From an uncultured Fibrobacter sp. (lineage in GTDB: Bacteria; Fibrobacterota; Fibrobacteria; Fibrobacterales; Fibrobacteraceae), in assembly GCA_946408125.1 (NCBI GenBank), contig CAMJQW010000004.1:1-64000 (forward strand): a stretch of DNA of 64,000 bases. Reading direction: 5' to 3'. Position 1 is the first letter of the stretch; each line of letters opens with the position of its first letter. The translations under genes were made by a program, and so were the position numbers. Below the pieces are notes generated by a model that was given only the letters and a program-made list of their open reading frames with translations, did not search any database and was not told where the DNA came from. Positions 8,060 to 16,480 of this stretch are shown here, piece by piece.

Positions 8060-8572
8060 TTACTGGAGTTTCTTCCCCAATTCAATTCTTGCTTCGCGAC
8101 GGACAAGCGCCTGCTCGTAGCGGCGCTTTTCTTCGGCGGTTTCGGGCTCCACGGGGGCGACTGCGGTGGGGCGGCCGTCTTCGCCGATGGCGACGAACGT
8201 GAAGTAGCCATGCGCGATGGGCAGTTCGCACTTGTTTACCGGGTCGGTTTCGGTGATTTTCAGGCCGATTTCCATGGAGGTGTTGAAGGCGCGGTTCAGG
8301 CTCGCGTGGATGTTGAGGATAGTCCCGAGCGTTGCCGGGCGGAAGAACCGCACCCCGTCGATGGAGATGGTGTTCACCTTGCGGCCCGCATGGTTGAACG
8401 CGACTACGCAGGCGGCTACGTCCATGAGTCCCATCAGGTACCCGCCGAAGGCGTTGTGGAGCGCGTTCGTGTTGTCCGGATGCACGATGGCGTGCGTTTC
8501 GGTTTGCGAGTCCTTGACCTTGCGCGGGGTCATGTCGTTCGCGATTTCGGGAATCAGGTCGGTGTTCTTCAT
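8060..8572 (-). CDS. Hotdog-fold acyl-CoA thioesterase
   Basis: Predicted cytosolic thioester hydrolase acting on acyl-CoA. The 170-residue protein has a single hotdog domain: NALHNAFGGYLMGLMDVAACVVA contains the usual N-x-x-G helix region, and VNTISIDGVRFFRPATLGTILNI is the strand region of the YciA/BFIT-like group. The last 40 residues are charged. It overlaps the upstream DegT-type aminotransferase gene by four bases (ATGA), so they form one operon; the metabolic link between the two is not obvious. The natural acyl chain is unknown. Confidence 0.85.
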   Translation of the reverse strand: MKNTDLIPEIANDMTPRKVKDSQTETHAIVHPDNTNALHNAFGGYLMGLMDVAACVVAFNHAGRKVNTISIDGVRFFRPATLGTILNIHASLNRAFNTSMEIGLKITETDPVNKCELPIAHGYFTFVAIGEDGRPTAVAPVEPETAEEKRRYEQALVRREARIELGKKLQ

Positions 8573-9717
8573 AGGGCGGCCCTCAGTTTGTCTATGATAA
8601 AATCTACATCGGTAAAGGCGCAGACGGGGAGGCTCACGGCCATCCGGCTTGCACGGTCGGCATTGTTCTCGGCGCGACCCGCGTCACTTTCGAAGCAGGG
8701 CTGGCGGTGCAGCGGCATGGGGTAGTGGATGCAGTGCGGGATTCCTGCGGCATCGAGGACCCGAATAAAGCTTTCGCGCTTTTCGGCCAGAATCGTATAC
8801 TGCGCGTAGGTGCTCGTGTTGTCTTCCGCGATTTTTTGCGGCACGATTTTTGCACCGTCAACGCCTCCGGAAGCGCGAAGACCCGCATTGTAATCTGCAA
8901 AAAAATCATCGTACTTGCGGGCGTTCTCGCGGCGCACCTTCAGTTCGTCTTCGAAGTGGCGGAGCTTGACCCGCAATACGGCGGCCTGCAATGCGTCGAG
9001 CCGGCTGTTCATGCCCACGGTCTCGTGCAGGTAGCGTTCCTTGCTCCCGTGGTTCGCGAGCATCCTCACCTTCTCGGCGAGCCGCGCGTTCGAAGTAAAG
9101 ACGGCGCCTCCGTCCCCGTAGCAGCCGAGAGGCTTGCTCGGATAGAAGCTCGTAATCGCGATGTCTCCGAAGGTGCAGGCGCGGCGAGCCCCGGAAGATG
9201 CCCCGAATGCCTGTGCGCCATCCTCGATGAGCCACAGACCGTGCTTTCGCACCAGCGGAACCAAAGTATCGTAGGGGGCGCACTGGCCGAAGAGGTCCAC
9301 CGCGATGATTCCGCGCGTCCTTTCCCCGATGAGGGATTCAACCGAACTCGGCAAGATCTGCAGCGTTTCGGGATCGATGTCCGCAAAGACGGGCCTTGCC
9401 CCGAGCATCGAGACGCATTCCGCGCAGGCGATGAACGTAAAGTCGGGAACGATGACCTCGTCGCCGGGTCTGACCCCGAGGGCCATGAGCGAGAGCGTGA
9501 GCGCGTCGGTACCGCTTGCGCACGTGATGGCCTGGGTTTCGGGTCCCGCGCCGCCATTTCCGGCGCCGGAATTGCAATAATCCACGAGTTCCCTTTCCAG
9601 CGCCTTGACTTCGGGCCCACCGATGTAGCAGCCGCTGTCCAGAACGGCCTTTTCCGCTGCCGAGAGTTCGTCCCGGTAGGCGTCACGCTGCCCTGTCAAG
9701 TTCACGAAAGGTATCAT
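8569..9717 (-). CDS. DegT/DnrJ/EryC1-type sugar aminotransferase
   Basis: PLP-dependent aminotransferase of the family that aminates nucleotide-linked keto sugars for surface polysaccharides. I place the start at MIPFVNLTGQ (9717), the usual family N terminus; the tracked start at 9762 would run through the divergent rpsT promoter. Motifs: ITCASGTDALTLSL (phosphate-binding), VIVPDFTFIA, LIEDGAQAFGA (PLP aspartate), and SFYPSKPLGCYGDGGA with the PLP-binding lysine. 382 residues is normal. Overlaps the thioesterase gene by four bases. Without neighbouring sugar genes the substrate stays open; Kdo activation (kdsB) is elsewhere in the window. Confidence 0.88.
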   Translation of the reverse strand: MIPFVNLTGQRDAYRDELSAAEKAVLDSGCYIGGPEVKALERELVDYCNSGAGNGGAGPETQAITCASGTDALTLSLMALGVRPGDEVIVPDFTFIACAECVSMLGARPVFADIDPETLQILPSSVESLIGERTRGIIAVDLFGQCAPYDTLVPLVRKHGLWLIEDGAQAFGASSGARRACTFGDIAITSFYPSKPLGCYGDGGAVFTSNARLAEKVRMLANHGSKERYLHETVGMNSRLDALQAAVLRVKLRHFEDELKVRRENARKYDDFFADYNAGLRASGGVDGAKIVPQKIAEDNTSTYAQYTILAEKRESFIRVLDAAGIPHCIHYPMPLHRQPCFESDAGRAENNADRASRMAVSLPVCAFTDVDFIIDKLRAAL

Positions 9718-9755
9718 ATTGCCCAAAATTAGCATTTTTTGAGGTTTGGGAGGGC

Positions 9756-9783
9756 TTGACAAAATGCAAACCTTTACTATCTT
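9756..9783 (+). promoter_or_regulatory. rpsT promoter
   Basis: Perfect -35 TTGACA (9756-9761), 16-base spacer, -10 TATCTT (9778-9783). Initiation near 9790 gives a short leader of about 35 bases that contains CCGGAG before the GTG start. Confidence 0.75.
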
Positions 9784-9824
9784 TGTGCCTACAATTTTTT
9801 GAAAGTTTTACCCGGAGATATAAG

Positions 9825-10085
9825 GTGCCGCAACATAAATCTTGCAAAAAGCGTTTGCGTCAGGCCGAAAAGGCCAATACCATGAACCGTGCAGCCCGTG
9901 CAGCGATCCGCGCTAGCCTCAAGGTTATCCGTACCGCTACCACGAAGGACGCCGCCCTCGCCGAAATGCCGAAGCTCTTCAGCATGCTCGACAAGGCCGC
10001 CTGCTCCAAGCGTGCCGGTTTCAACGCGAACCGCGCTGCCAACTACAAGGCCAAGGTCGCCAAGGTCGTCAACGGTTTCGCCTAA
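9825..10085 (+). CDS. rpsT: Small ribosomal subunit protein bS20
   Basis: Basic 86-residue protein that binds 16S rRNA early in 30S assembly. The tracked ORF from 9756 would include the promoter; the real start is GTG 9825, giving MPQHKSCKKRLRQAEKANTM, the family N terminus, with GGAG nine bases upstream. The rest is the expected helical hairpin rich in Ala, Lys and Arg (NRAARAAIRASLKVIRTA; NRAANYKAKVAKVVNGFA). The non-ATG start is of interest because E. coli rpsT also uses a weak start (UUG) that takes part in autogenous control. Monocistronic, divergent from the aminotransferase operon. Confidence 0.95.
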   Translation: MPQHKSCKKRLRQAEKANTMNRAARAAIRASLKVIRTATTKDAALAEMPKLFSMLDKAACSKRAGFNANRAANYKAKVAKVVNGFA

Positions 10086-10129
10086 TCGCGAAGCCCGGCT
10101 CCTTGCCCGATCGATTCTATTTGCAGACG

Positions 10130-10157
10130 CCGATGCACGGATGTGCACCGGTGTTTT
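10130..10157 (+). terminator. Possible rpsT terminator
   Basis: CCG-A-TGCAC-GGAT-GTGCA-C-CGG forms an interrupted stem (10130-10151) followed by TGTTTT. The stem has one internal mismatch and the U tract is short, so this is only probable. Confidence 0.4.
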
Positions 10158-10271
10158 GTATTGCCCGGACAATCTGCTCTTTTTTACCGAAAATGGGCGT
10201 TTTGCGGGTGTGAAAGCATGTGCGAAATTTTTTATTTGCTAGATTAAGGTTAAGAGTATCAAGGATATAAA

Positions 10272-11222
10272 ATGTCTTCGATAAATTTTGCAACAAGAGA
10301 AATTAGCTGTAAAGTGGTCTACTACGGGCCTGGCCTAAGCGGAAAGACGACGAATCTGCAGGTCATCCACCAGAAGATGCCCCAGGACAAGCGCACCGAC
10401 ATGGTCTCGCTTGCGACCGAAGGCGACCGCACTTTGTTCTTTGACTTCCTTCCGTTGAATCTTGGCGATATCAAGGGCTTCAAGACCCGTTTCCAACTTT
10501 ATACGGTTCCTGGCCAGGTGTATTACAACAGTACCCGTAAGTTGGTGCTCCGCGGTGTGGATGGAATTGTCTTTGTGGCCGACTCCCAGCGTTCGCGTCA
10601 GGCCGAAAATATCGAGAGCCTCCAGAACCTGCGTCAGAACTTGCAGGACTACGGCATGGACCTTGACGATATGCCCTTCGTGCTCCAGTACAACAAGCGC
10701 GACATGGACAACGTGTTTTCCCTCGACGAGATGAACGCGGAACTGAATCCGCGCAACGTCCCGTTCTTCCCGGCGACCGCCCATAACGGCAAGGGCGTGG
10801 TCACTACGCTCAAGACGATCGCCATGCTCGTTATCGAGAAGTTTAACGTGAAGCAGGGCTTCCTCCGCAAGGCTGCGGAGAGCGTGAACAATACCGGCGT
10901 GCACGACGTCTCCCTCACCAAGGAAGGCGTTTCCGTGACCCAGTCCGCGCCGAAGCCGGCTGCGGCTCCCGCGGCTAGCGCACCTGCCGCGTCCCCGTTC
11001 AAGATGCCCTCCTTTGCGGCCAAGCCTCCTGTCGGAGGAGCACCGTCTGGCGGTAGTGGTTCGGGGTTGTTCCAGAAAGGAGTTACGTCCTCGCCCTTTG
11101 GTCGCCCCCGCGCGGCGGCCCCGGTTTCCCGCATGCCGACCTTCGGCCGTGTCGTCGACAAGCCGCAGGAAGCCGCTGATGACGAAATCGAATTGCGTCC
11201 GTACGTTCCCAAGAAGAAGTAG
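10272..11222 (+). CDS. mglA: MglA-type Ras-like polarity GTPase with Ala/Pro-rich tail
   Basis: Small GTPase of the bacterial MglA family, which sets cell polarity and motility in Myxococcus and is found widely in FCB bacteria. Motifs: P-loop GPGLSGKTTNLQ near residue 20, the switch region with VPGQVYYNSTRKLVLRGVDG, and base-recognition NKRD. The GTPase domain ends near residue 200. The remaining 115 residues are low-complexity Ala/Pro/Gly/Ser with short basic patches and end in PYVPKKK; this tail is absent from typical MglA (about 195 residues). First gene of a five-gene operon; an MglB-like partner follows after 11 bases. A TAGATT hexamer at 10240 and AAGGA before the ATG support this start. 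Confidence 0.93.
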   Translation: MSSINFATREISCKVVYYGPGLSGKTTNLQVIHQKMPQDKRTDMVSLATEGDRTLFFDFLPLNLGDIKGFKTRFQLYTVPGQVYYNSTRKLVLRGVDGIVFVADSQRSRQAENIESLQNLRQNLQDYGMDLDDMPFVLQYNKRDMDNVFSLDEMNAELNPRNVPFFPATAHNGKGVVTTLKTIAMLVIEKFNVKQGFLRKAAESVNNTGVHDVSLTKEGVSVTQSAPKPAAAPAASAPAASPFKMPSFAAKPPVGGAPSGGSGSGLFQKGVTSSPFGRPRAAAPVSRMPTFGRVVDKPQEAADDEIELRPYVPKKK

Positions 11223-11233
11223 GTTCTAGCGAA

Positions 11234-11650
11234 ATGAGCGATTTTACCATTTATTCTGATGATGTTGGAAAAGTTCGCCGTTTGATGGTTGCGTACCAGG
11301 CGAGCGTGAAGGCAGAATACATCGTGCTCTGCCATCGCGACGGTTCGATCATTGCGGAAGTCGGTTCCCTCGGGATCGACGCGACTCCGCTCGCCGTCCT
11401 CAGCACGGCGTCGTTCGACTCCGCGAAGCAGGTCGGCCTGATGCTCGGTGGCGAGACTTTCCAGTCCGTTTCCTATTCCGGCGAGAACCGTTCGATCTAC
11501 ATTTCGCCCGTGGACGAGGCCCTACTGCTGGTGCAGGTATTCCCCGGTTCACGCCTTCCGAACCGCATCGACGACTTCAACCGCCTGTTGGTCGAGAAGC
11601 TGGTGGACGCGGTCCCCGCATTCACCCAGAACACGAGTAAGCTTATCTAG
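11234..11650 (+). CDS. mglB: Roadblock/LC7 (MglB-type) GTPase partner
   Basis: 138-residue single-domain Roadblock/LC7 protein. The family forms dimers; MglB is the GTPase-activating partner of MglA. The domain spans most of the chain: VAYQASVKAEYIVLCHRDGSIIAEVG, then AVLSTASFDSAKQVGLMLG and VDEALLLVQVFPGSRLP, matching the alternating strand and helix pattern of the fold. Placement 11 bases after the mglA-type gene supports a functional pair, although gene order is the reverse of the Myxococcus mglBA operon. The symbol is used for family and context; direct orthology is inferred. Confidence 0.85.
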   Translation: MSDFTIYSDDVGKVRRLMVAYQASVKAEYIVLCHRDGSIIAEVGSLGIDATPLAVLSTASFDSAKQVGLMLGGETFQSVSYSGENRSIYISPVDEALLLVQVFPGSRLPNRIDDFNRLLVEKLVDAVPAFTQNTSKLI

Positions 11651-11661
11651 CGGGAGTTCCT

Positions 11662-12177
11662 GTGGCTGGCATTCCGCCACTTCGCAATCTTAGAAAGACG
11701 ACCGTTCTGGTGCTGGCCGTCTTTGCCGCTTTTTTTGTCCATCGCTTTATTGATATCTGGATTGAGGACCACGCTGTCGACGACTCCGTGGAGACGGAGT
11801 TGTCGCCCGCGCAGAGCGTTGTCTGCCGCAACGTCGTGCGCGGCACGCCTTTCGGCGTGGACAGCGTGTTCGACGAGACGACCCGCCTTTATTTCTATTC
11901 GACGATTTCGAATACGGCGCAGTTCGCGAAGGATACGCTCAAGCACATCTGGTTCATGGGCACCGACACCATACAGGTGCTGCCCTGCGAAGTGAAGTCC
12001 GCCGACAGCAGGATGGGAATCGAATCCAAGAACGAATCGTCCCAGTCCGAACTCGGCGTCTGCCATACGGAGATTTCGCCCAAGCTCCTGAAGCCGGGCG
12101 AGTGGAGCGTAGACCTGGTCGCGGGCCGCAAGTTGCTTTCGAGCAAGCAGTTCATGATCGATTCCGCCGGTAGGTAG
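11662..12177 (+). CDS. DUF2914-like membrane-anchored protein
   Basis: 171 residues, start GTG at 11662 with CGGGAG upstream. An N-terminal transmembrane helix (TVLVLAVFAAFFVHRFIDIWI) anchors a soluble domain expected in the periplasm. That domain resembles DUF2914: a strand with the C-R-N-V-x-x-G-T-P pattern, FYSTISN, IWFMGTDTIQVLPCEV, and the end GEWSVDLVAGRKLLSSKQFMI. DUF2914 has no known biochemical function. It sits between the MglA/MglB pair (12-base gap) and two outer-membrane proteins (5-base gap), so it could link the cytoplasmic GTPase module to the envelope. That role is inference from position only. Confidence 0.65.
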   Translation: MAGIPPLRNLRKTTVLVLAVFAAFFVHRFIDIWIEDHAVDDSVETELSPAQSVVCRNVVRGTPFGVDSVFDETTRLYFYSTISNTAQFAKDTLKHIWFMGTDTIQVLPCEVKSADSRMGIESKNESSQSELGVCHTEISPKLLKPGEWSVDLVAGRKLLSSKQFMIDSAGR

Positions 12178-12182
12178 CTCCT

Positions 12183-15098
12183 ATGCGCGGGGCGGTCTGG
12201 CTCAAGGCGGTTATCGTCGCGCTTGCCTTTGGCGAATCCTTCGCCATGGACATCGATTCCCTGCCCGTATGGAATCCCGATTACCTAGTGCAGAACAAGA
12301 CGGTCGCAGAAGCTGCCGCCCGTAGCGACAGTTCGTCGTCGAAACTCGAGACGCATGGTTACAAGACGATGCAGGTGACCGTGGGCGATGGCGGTACGCA
12401 AGTGGACCAGGAACTGCGCCTCTCGATACAGGGATTCGTCGGCGACAGTGTATACATCGATGCCTTGCTGAACGACGTGGACCGCCGCGCGGGCGACCAG
12501 ACGACGGCAACGCTACAGGAAGTGGACCGCATTTACTTTCGTGCGGAATCGAAGCACTGGATGGTGCACCTGGGGGACCTGACCTGGAAAGACGACAACA
12601 TGGGGCTATTCTCGTTGGAACGCTCCACGCTCGGCGCCATGGCCGGGCTCCGCGCAGGCTATACCGAAGTGCGCGGCGCCGCGGGCACGGACCGCACTGA
12701 CCGCAGGACCGTCGTGATGAACGGTGTGAGCGGACAGCGCGACGGCTATGCGGTCAGCGGCGATGGCGCCTACCTCTCGCTTGTCCCGGAATCGGAAACG
12801 GTCTGGGTAAACGGGAACAAGCTTACGCGCGGTAAGGATTACGAAATGAATTATGCCGGCGGCCTGCTCGATTTCAGGGGACCGAAGGTTCCCGGCCCCG
12901 ACGACGAGATCCGTATCGAGTACGATTCGTACGAAGACGAGAATATCTTTAATTTGTATGCAGCGAAGGCGAAGTACAGGCATCCGAACCTCTACTTGGA
13001 TATGTCGGGATTCCGTCTGGAAAATGATCGCGACCGCTTGAAACGCGGCGTGTGGACCGATGACGATTATGCGGCGCTCAAGTCCGATAATGGCGGGGAG
13101 CTCTTCCGCTCGAACGATTCCCTGCCCGGTGGCGTCGATTCCCTTTCGCCGCTTACGAGGCCCGAACGTGTGGAGCGCTTCGGCGCGCGCATGCGTATGC
13201 AGGCCGACAGGCGTTATTATGCCGACCTGGAAATCGCGATGAACCGTCAGGATACAAACACGGTCTCGCACGATATCGACGGGCCCGAGGGACGCGCCTA
13301 CCGGTGGTTCTTGACGACAGACTCCTCGGAACAGATGAAGAAATTTCCCGTGGCCTTCTCGGTTTACGGTAACTTTATTGAAGACGGCTATCGTGCCGAC
13401 ATGTTCCAGGGCGGAGACCAGGACTGGAATGCCTACAGGCTCCTGGATGAATGGGATCTCGACAGTTCCGCGATTACGTCGGGTGACCTGCGGCACGATG
13501 AATTTGGCATGCGCACCCGCTTAGCCACGGGTTGGTACACCAATGCCCTCTGGGGATACCGTCAGGGAGAACATGAAGACTGGAATTCTTCGCGTGCGAA
13601 ACTCTCGCTCGTCCACAAGACGCGTGAGGTTTCGAGCGATGTGGGCGTGGTGCGCGTGGCGAGTGTGCAGGAGGTGGAAAAGGAACGCTACCAGACGCTG
13701 GGCGGCGCGGAATACCTGCAGGGATTGTGGCGCCCGTTCGGGAACTTCGACCTGCGCTACACGCGGATTACGGATGCTATCGATGGTGCGGATGACGCGG
13801 TTGAAGACGAAATCGCGTATGGGAAGACGGGAACCGGTTTTCAGCTGGTGGGAAACCGCTGGAACGCGAGCGAAGGCGTCGAGGAAAAGCTTGCGAAACG
13901 CAGGGGCGATACTTATGGCGACGAATGGTCCGATTCGTTGCGCTCGATTGTGTGGACGCAGACCGCCGAATACCGCGGGCACCGATTCGGCATCGAGCAT
14001 TTCTTGCAGTACGAACGCAGGAAACTCGATTCCTCGGATGCGGAACATTCCTGGATGGGAAACGTGGATGCGCATGTCGCGGACGACGATCGCGGTATTT
14101 CGGGAAACGTGAGCTACAAGCTGGGACTTACGGAGGAGCAGACTTATACTCCCGTCTACAAGGCGGTGGCGCCCGGTACGGGCGACGTGCGTTACGATAG
14201 CCTTACGGGAACGTTCATCGAGGATGTCGACAACGGCGACTTCGTTTACGAGGGCATGGGCCGCAACGATTCCGTCGGGGCGGTGCGCGCCTCCAATGCG
14301 GCGTTCTCCATCGACATGGAATGGGTTCCCGGTTTGAGCTTCGGCGTGCGCCGGGGAATCCTGCGCGATATTACGCTGGGCGGCATGTATAGCGCATCGG
14401 GCGAGGACACGACCGGAAAGAAGTTGTTCTTCCCGCCGGCAAGCCCGCATCAGTTGCGGAAGGTTACCTCCGGTACGGTTTCGTGGGAAGCTCGCATGGG
14501 ATGGACGCATCCTTCGGGATTATATGCGACGTACAAGCCGGGTGCCGATTACGACAAAAAACTCAGTTCCATGGCGTATTTCGAGACGGTATTCCATCAC
14601 AATGTGGATGCAGGATTCCAGATAAACGAAAGCCACTTTGTCGGTGCGACGTTCCTCCTCGAACAGGAAGAACTGCAGGCGATGCAGGATCTGGAATGGG
14701 ATACCCGCGACTATTCCGGACGTTACCGCTACGATTTCCTGGAAGCGTTCTACGTGCAGCCGGGAGGCCGCTACCGCGTGGGCGAGGGCTCTGACGATGC
14801 TGGCTACGAATTCGACGCTTACCTCTGGGAAGCCTCTCTGCGGCTCGGTTACGCGAAGGACCGCATTGGCGACGCGTTCGTGCAGTTCTCGGCAGTTCAG
14901 ATGGAAAGCGGCGACGATGTCGTGCCGTACCAGATGATGTCGGGTTACAGCGAAGGGCGCACTTACCGTTTCGAGGCGTCCGCGTCCGTGGATATCAATG
15001 ACTTTATCTCGCTTGGGCTGCATTACGTGCTGCGGTTCGGCGATGCGGAAGAGAATGTCTTCCAGAAGCTGAGTACGGAAGCGAGGGCGGTGTTCTGA
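12183..15098 (+). CDS. Large outer-membrane beta-barrel protein of unknown function
   Basis: 971 residues with a Sec signal peptide (LKAVIVALAFGESFA). Residues about 60-280 look like a periplasmic beta domain (QELRLSIQGFVGDSVYIDALL; ETVWVNGNKLTRGKDYEMNY), a motif type seen in large FCB outer-membrane proteins. The remaining 690 residues alternate polar and aromatic/apolar residues and end in a terminal phenylalanine (TEARAVF), the usual barrel-insertion signal. There is no TonB box or plug that I can recognise. Its TGA overlaps the start of the next gene (TGATG), implying coupled translation with the Omp85-like protein. Could be an adhesin, transporter or secretion channel. Confidence 0.65.
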   Translation: MRGAVWLKAVIVALAFGESFAMDIDSLPVWNPDYLVQNKTVAEAAARSDSSSSKLETHGYKTMQVTVGDGGTQVDQELRLSIQGFVGDSVYIDALLNDVDRRAGDQTTATLQEVDRIYFRAESKHWMVHLGDLTWKDDNMGLFSLERSTLGAMAGLRAGYTEVRGAAGTDRTDRRTVVMNGVSGQRDGYAVSGDGAYLSLVPESETVWVNGNKLTRGKDYEMNYAGGLLDFRGPKVPGPDDEIRIEYDSYEDENIFNLYAAKAKYRHPNLYLDMSGFRLENDRDRLKRGVWTDDDYAALKSDNGGELFRSNDSLPGGVDSLSPLTRPERVERFGARMRMQADRRYYADLEIAMNRQDTNTVSHDIDGPEGRAYRWFLTTDSSEQMKKFPVAFSVYGNFIEDGYRADMFQGGDQDWNAYRLLDEWDLDSSAITSGDLRHDEFGMRTRLATGWYTNALWGYRQGEHEDWNSSRAKLSLVHKTREVSSDVGVVRVASVQEVEKERYQTLGGAEYLQGLWRPFGNFDLRYTRITDAIDGADDAVEDEIAYGKTGTGFQLVGNRWNASEGVEEKLAKRRGDTYGDEWSDSLRSIVWTQTAEYRGHRFGIEHFLQYERRKLDSSDAEHSWMGNVDAHVADDDRGISGNVSYKLGLTEEQTYTPVYKAVAPGTGDVRYDSLTGTFIEDVDNGDFVYEGMGRNDSVGAVRASNAAFSIDMEWVPGLSFGVRRGILRDITLGGMYSASGEDTTGKKLFFPPASPHQLRKVTSGTVSWEARMGWTHPSGLYATYKPGADYDKKLSSMAYFETVFHHNVDAGFQINESHFVGATFLLEQEELQAMQDLEWDTRDYSGRYRYDFLEAFYVQPGGRYRVGEGSDDAGYEFDAYLWEASLRLGYAKDRIGDAFVQFSAVQMESGDDVVPYQMMSGYSEGRTYRFEASASVDINDFISLGLHYVLRFGDAEENVFQKLSTEARAVF

Positions 15099-16480
15099 TG
15101 TGGAAGATCGTATACATATTGCTCCTTGTGGCTTTCGCGCTGGCGAAGGGCGGGGAGGTGTGTTCCGTCGACAGCATCGCATGGGTCGGGGAACACGACG
15201 CCTTCGACGAATCGCAGATGGCGCCTGCCCGCGACAATCCCTGCGATGCCTGGAAACCCCTTGCCGCGAAACTGGAACGCTACTACGAGGACAAGGGCTT
15301 TGTCGCGGTGCGCGTCCTTGGGAACCTGCGAGGGGAAGGCCCGTCGCGTCTGCTTGAACTGCGCCTGGAACGCGGCCCCGGTTACGTGTGGGCCGCTCCC
15401 GAAAATTTGGATAATGGCGGTACGAAAGCGGAAGTGTTCCGCAAGTTGAGCGGGCTCGAGGAGGGCGATCCGGTATCGCTTTCGGACCTCGAACGCTCCG
15501 AACGCAAGCTCGCACGACTCGGTTACTACGAGATGACTGCTCCGACGAAGCTCTTCCGCGATGCTTCCCGCAACCGCATCATTCCGGCATTCAGCATGCG
15601 CAGGGCGAACGTCTCGCGCGCCGAGGGCCTGCTGACTTATTCGAGCGAGGACAATGTCTGGGAAGGCCTTGTGGACGTAGAACTTTACAACATTGCGGGA
15701 ACGGCGCGCGACCTGATGCTGGAAGGCTTTTCGGGCGAGGATTCCCGTCACCTGACGGGCAGCTACAAGGAACCCTGGATTTTCGGGACTTCCTGGAACG
15801 CGGTCGTGCGCGGTAGCTTTGACGAGGATTCGGAAATTTCGGAAAAGACTGCCGTGGGTGAACTCGGTGTCACGCGCGACATCGGCTTCGACTTTATGTT
15901 GGGCGTTTTCCTCGGGATAAGCAATGACGGAAAGCTTTCCTCGTTCGAGATGTCCTACGTGTCGCTCGACAGGTTCATCTTGCCGCGCAGCGGGTGGCGC
16001 ATGGACGGTACCCTCGTATGGAAGATGGACCGCCCCGATTCTCTCGACAACTTCTTGAAGGCGAACGCCCGTATGGTCGCCTACATGCCGCTGTACGGGA
16101 ACTTCATTTCGCGCTTTACCGGGGCTGCGGGAGGAGTATTCCCGACCGATGCGACCCTCGGTCGGATGGACCTTTTTGCGTTAGGCGGGTTGGAAAGCTT
16201 CAAGGGAATGCAGTACCGCATGCTTCGTAGCCGCTCTTTCGGATTCTCGGAATTCGCGCTATTGTGGCAGGACGGTTATGACTTGAGCGTGGAAGTGTTC
16301 TATCAGCCGGGACTGTACCGCCGCATGAATCCGGGACACGGCTGGGCCCGCGAGCAGAATTACGGTCTTGGCTTTACGCAGTACCGGGGCAACTGGAGTA
16401 TCAATCTGTATTACGCCCTGCGCAACGGCTGCAACTACCTCGACGGCATTTTGGGCTTTGGGGTGAAAACGCTGTTCTAG
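15098..16480 (+). CDS. Omp85/TamA-like outer-membrane assembly or translocation protein
   Basis: 460 residues with a signal peptide (IVYILLLVAFALAKG). The N-terminal part has POTRA-like features: LAAKLERYYEDKGFVAVRVLG, and VSLSDLERSERKLARLGYYEMT, typical of small POTRA repeats, perhaps two. A 16-strand-type barrel follows, with GGLESFKGMQYRML, which resembles the conserved Omp85 loop-6 (V/I)RG(F/Y) region in diverged form, and a C-terminal Phe (GFGVKTLF). Omp85 proteins insert or export proteins or lipids. Coupling to the preceding 971-residue barrel suggests that it could insert or work with that protein. Its stop overlaps convergent epmB by four bases. Confidence 0.72.
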   Translation: MWKIVYILLLVAFALAKGGEVCSVDSIAWVGEHDAFDESQMAPARDNPCDAWKPLAAKLERYYEDKGFVAVRVLGNLRGEGPSRLLELRLERGPGYVWAAPENLDNGGTKAEVFRKLSGLEEGDPVSLSDLERSERKLARLGYYEMTAPTKLFRDASRNRIIPAFSMRRANVSRAEGLLTYSSEDNVWEGLVDVELYNIAGTARDLMLEGFSGEDSRHLTGSYKEPWIFGTSWNAVVRGSFDEDSEISEKTAVGELGVTRDIGFDFMLGVFLGISNDGKLSSFEMSYVSLDRFILPRSGWRMDGTLVWKMDRPDSLDNFLKANARMVAYMPLYGNFISRFTGAAGGVFPTDATLGRMDLFALGGLESFKGMQYRMLRSRSFGFSEFALLWQDGYDLSVEVFYQPGLYRRMNPGHGWAREQNYGLGFTQYRGNWSINLYYALRNGCNYLDGILGFGVKTLF

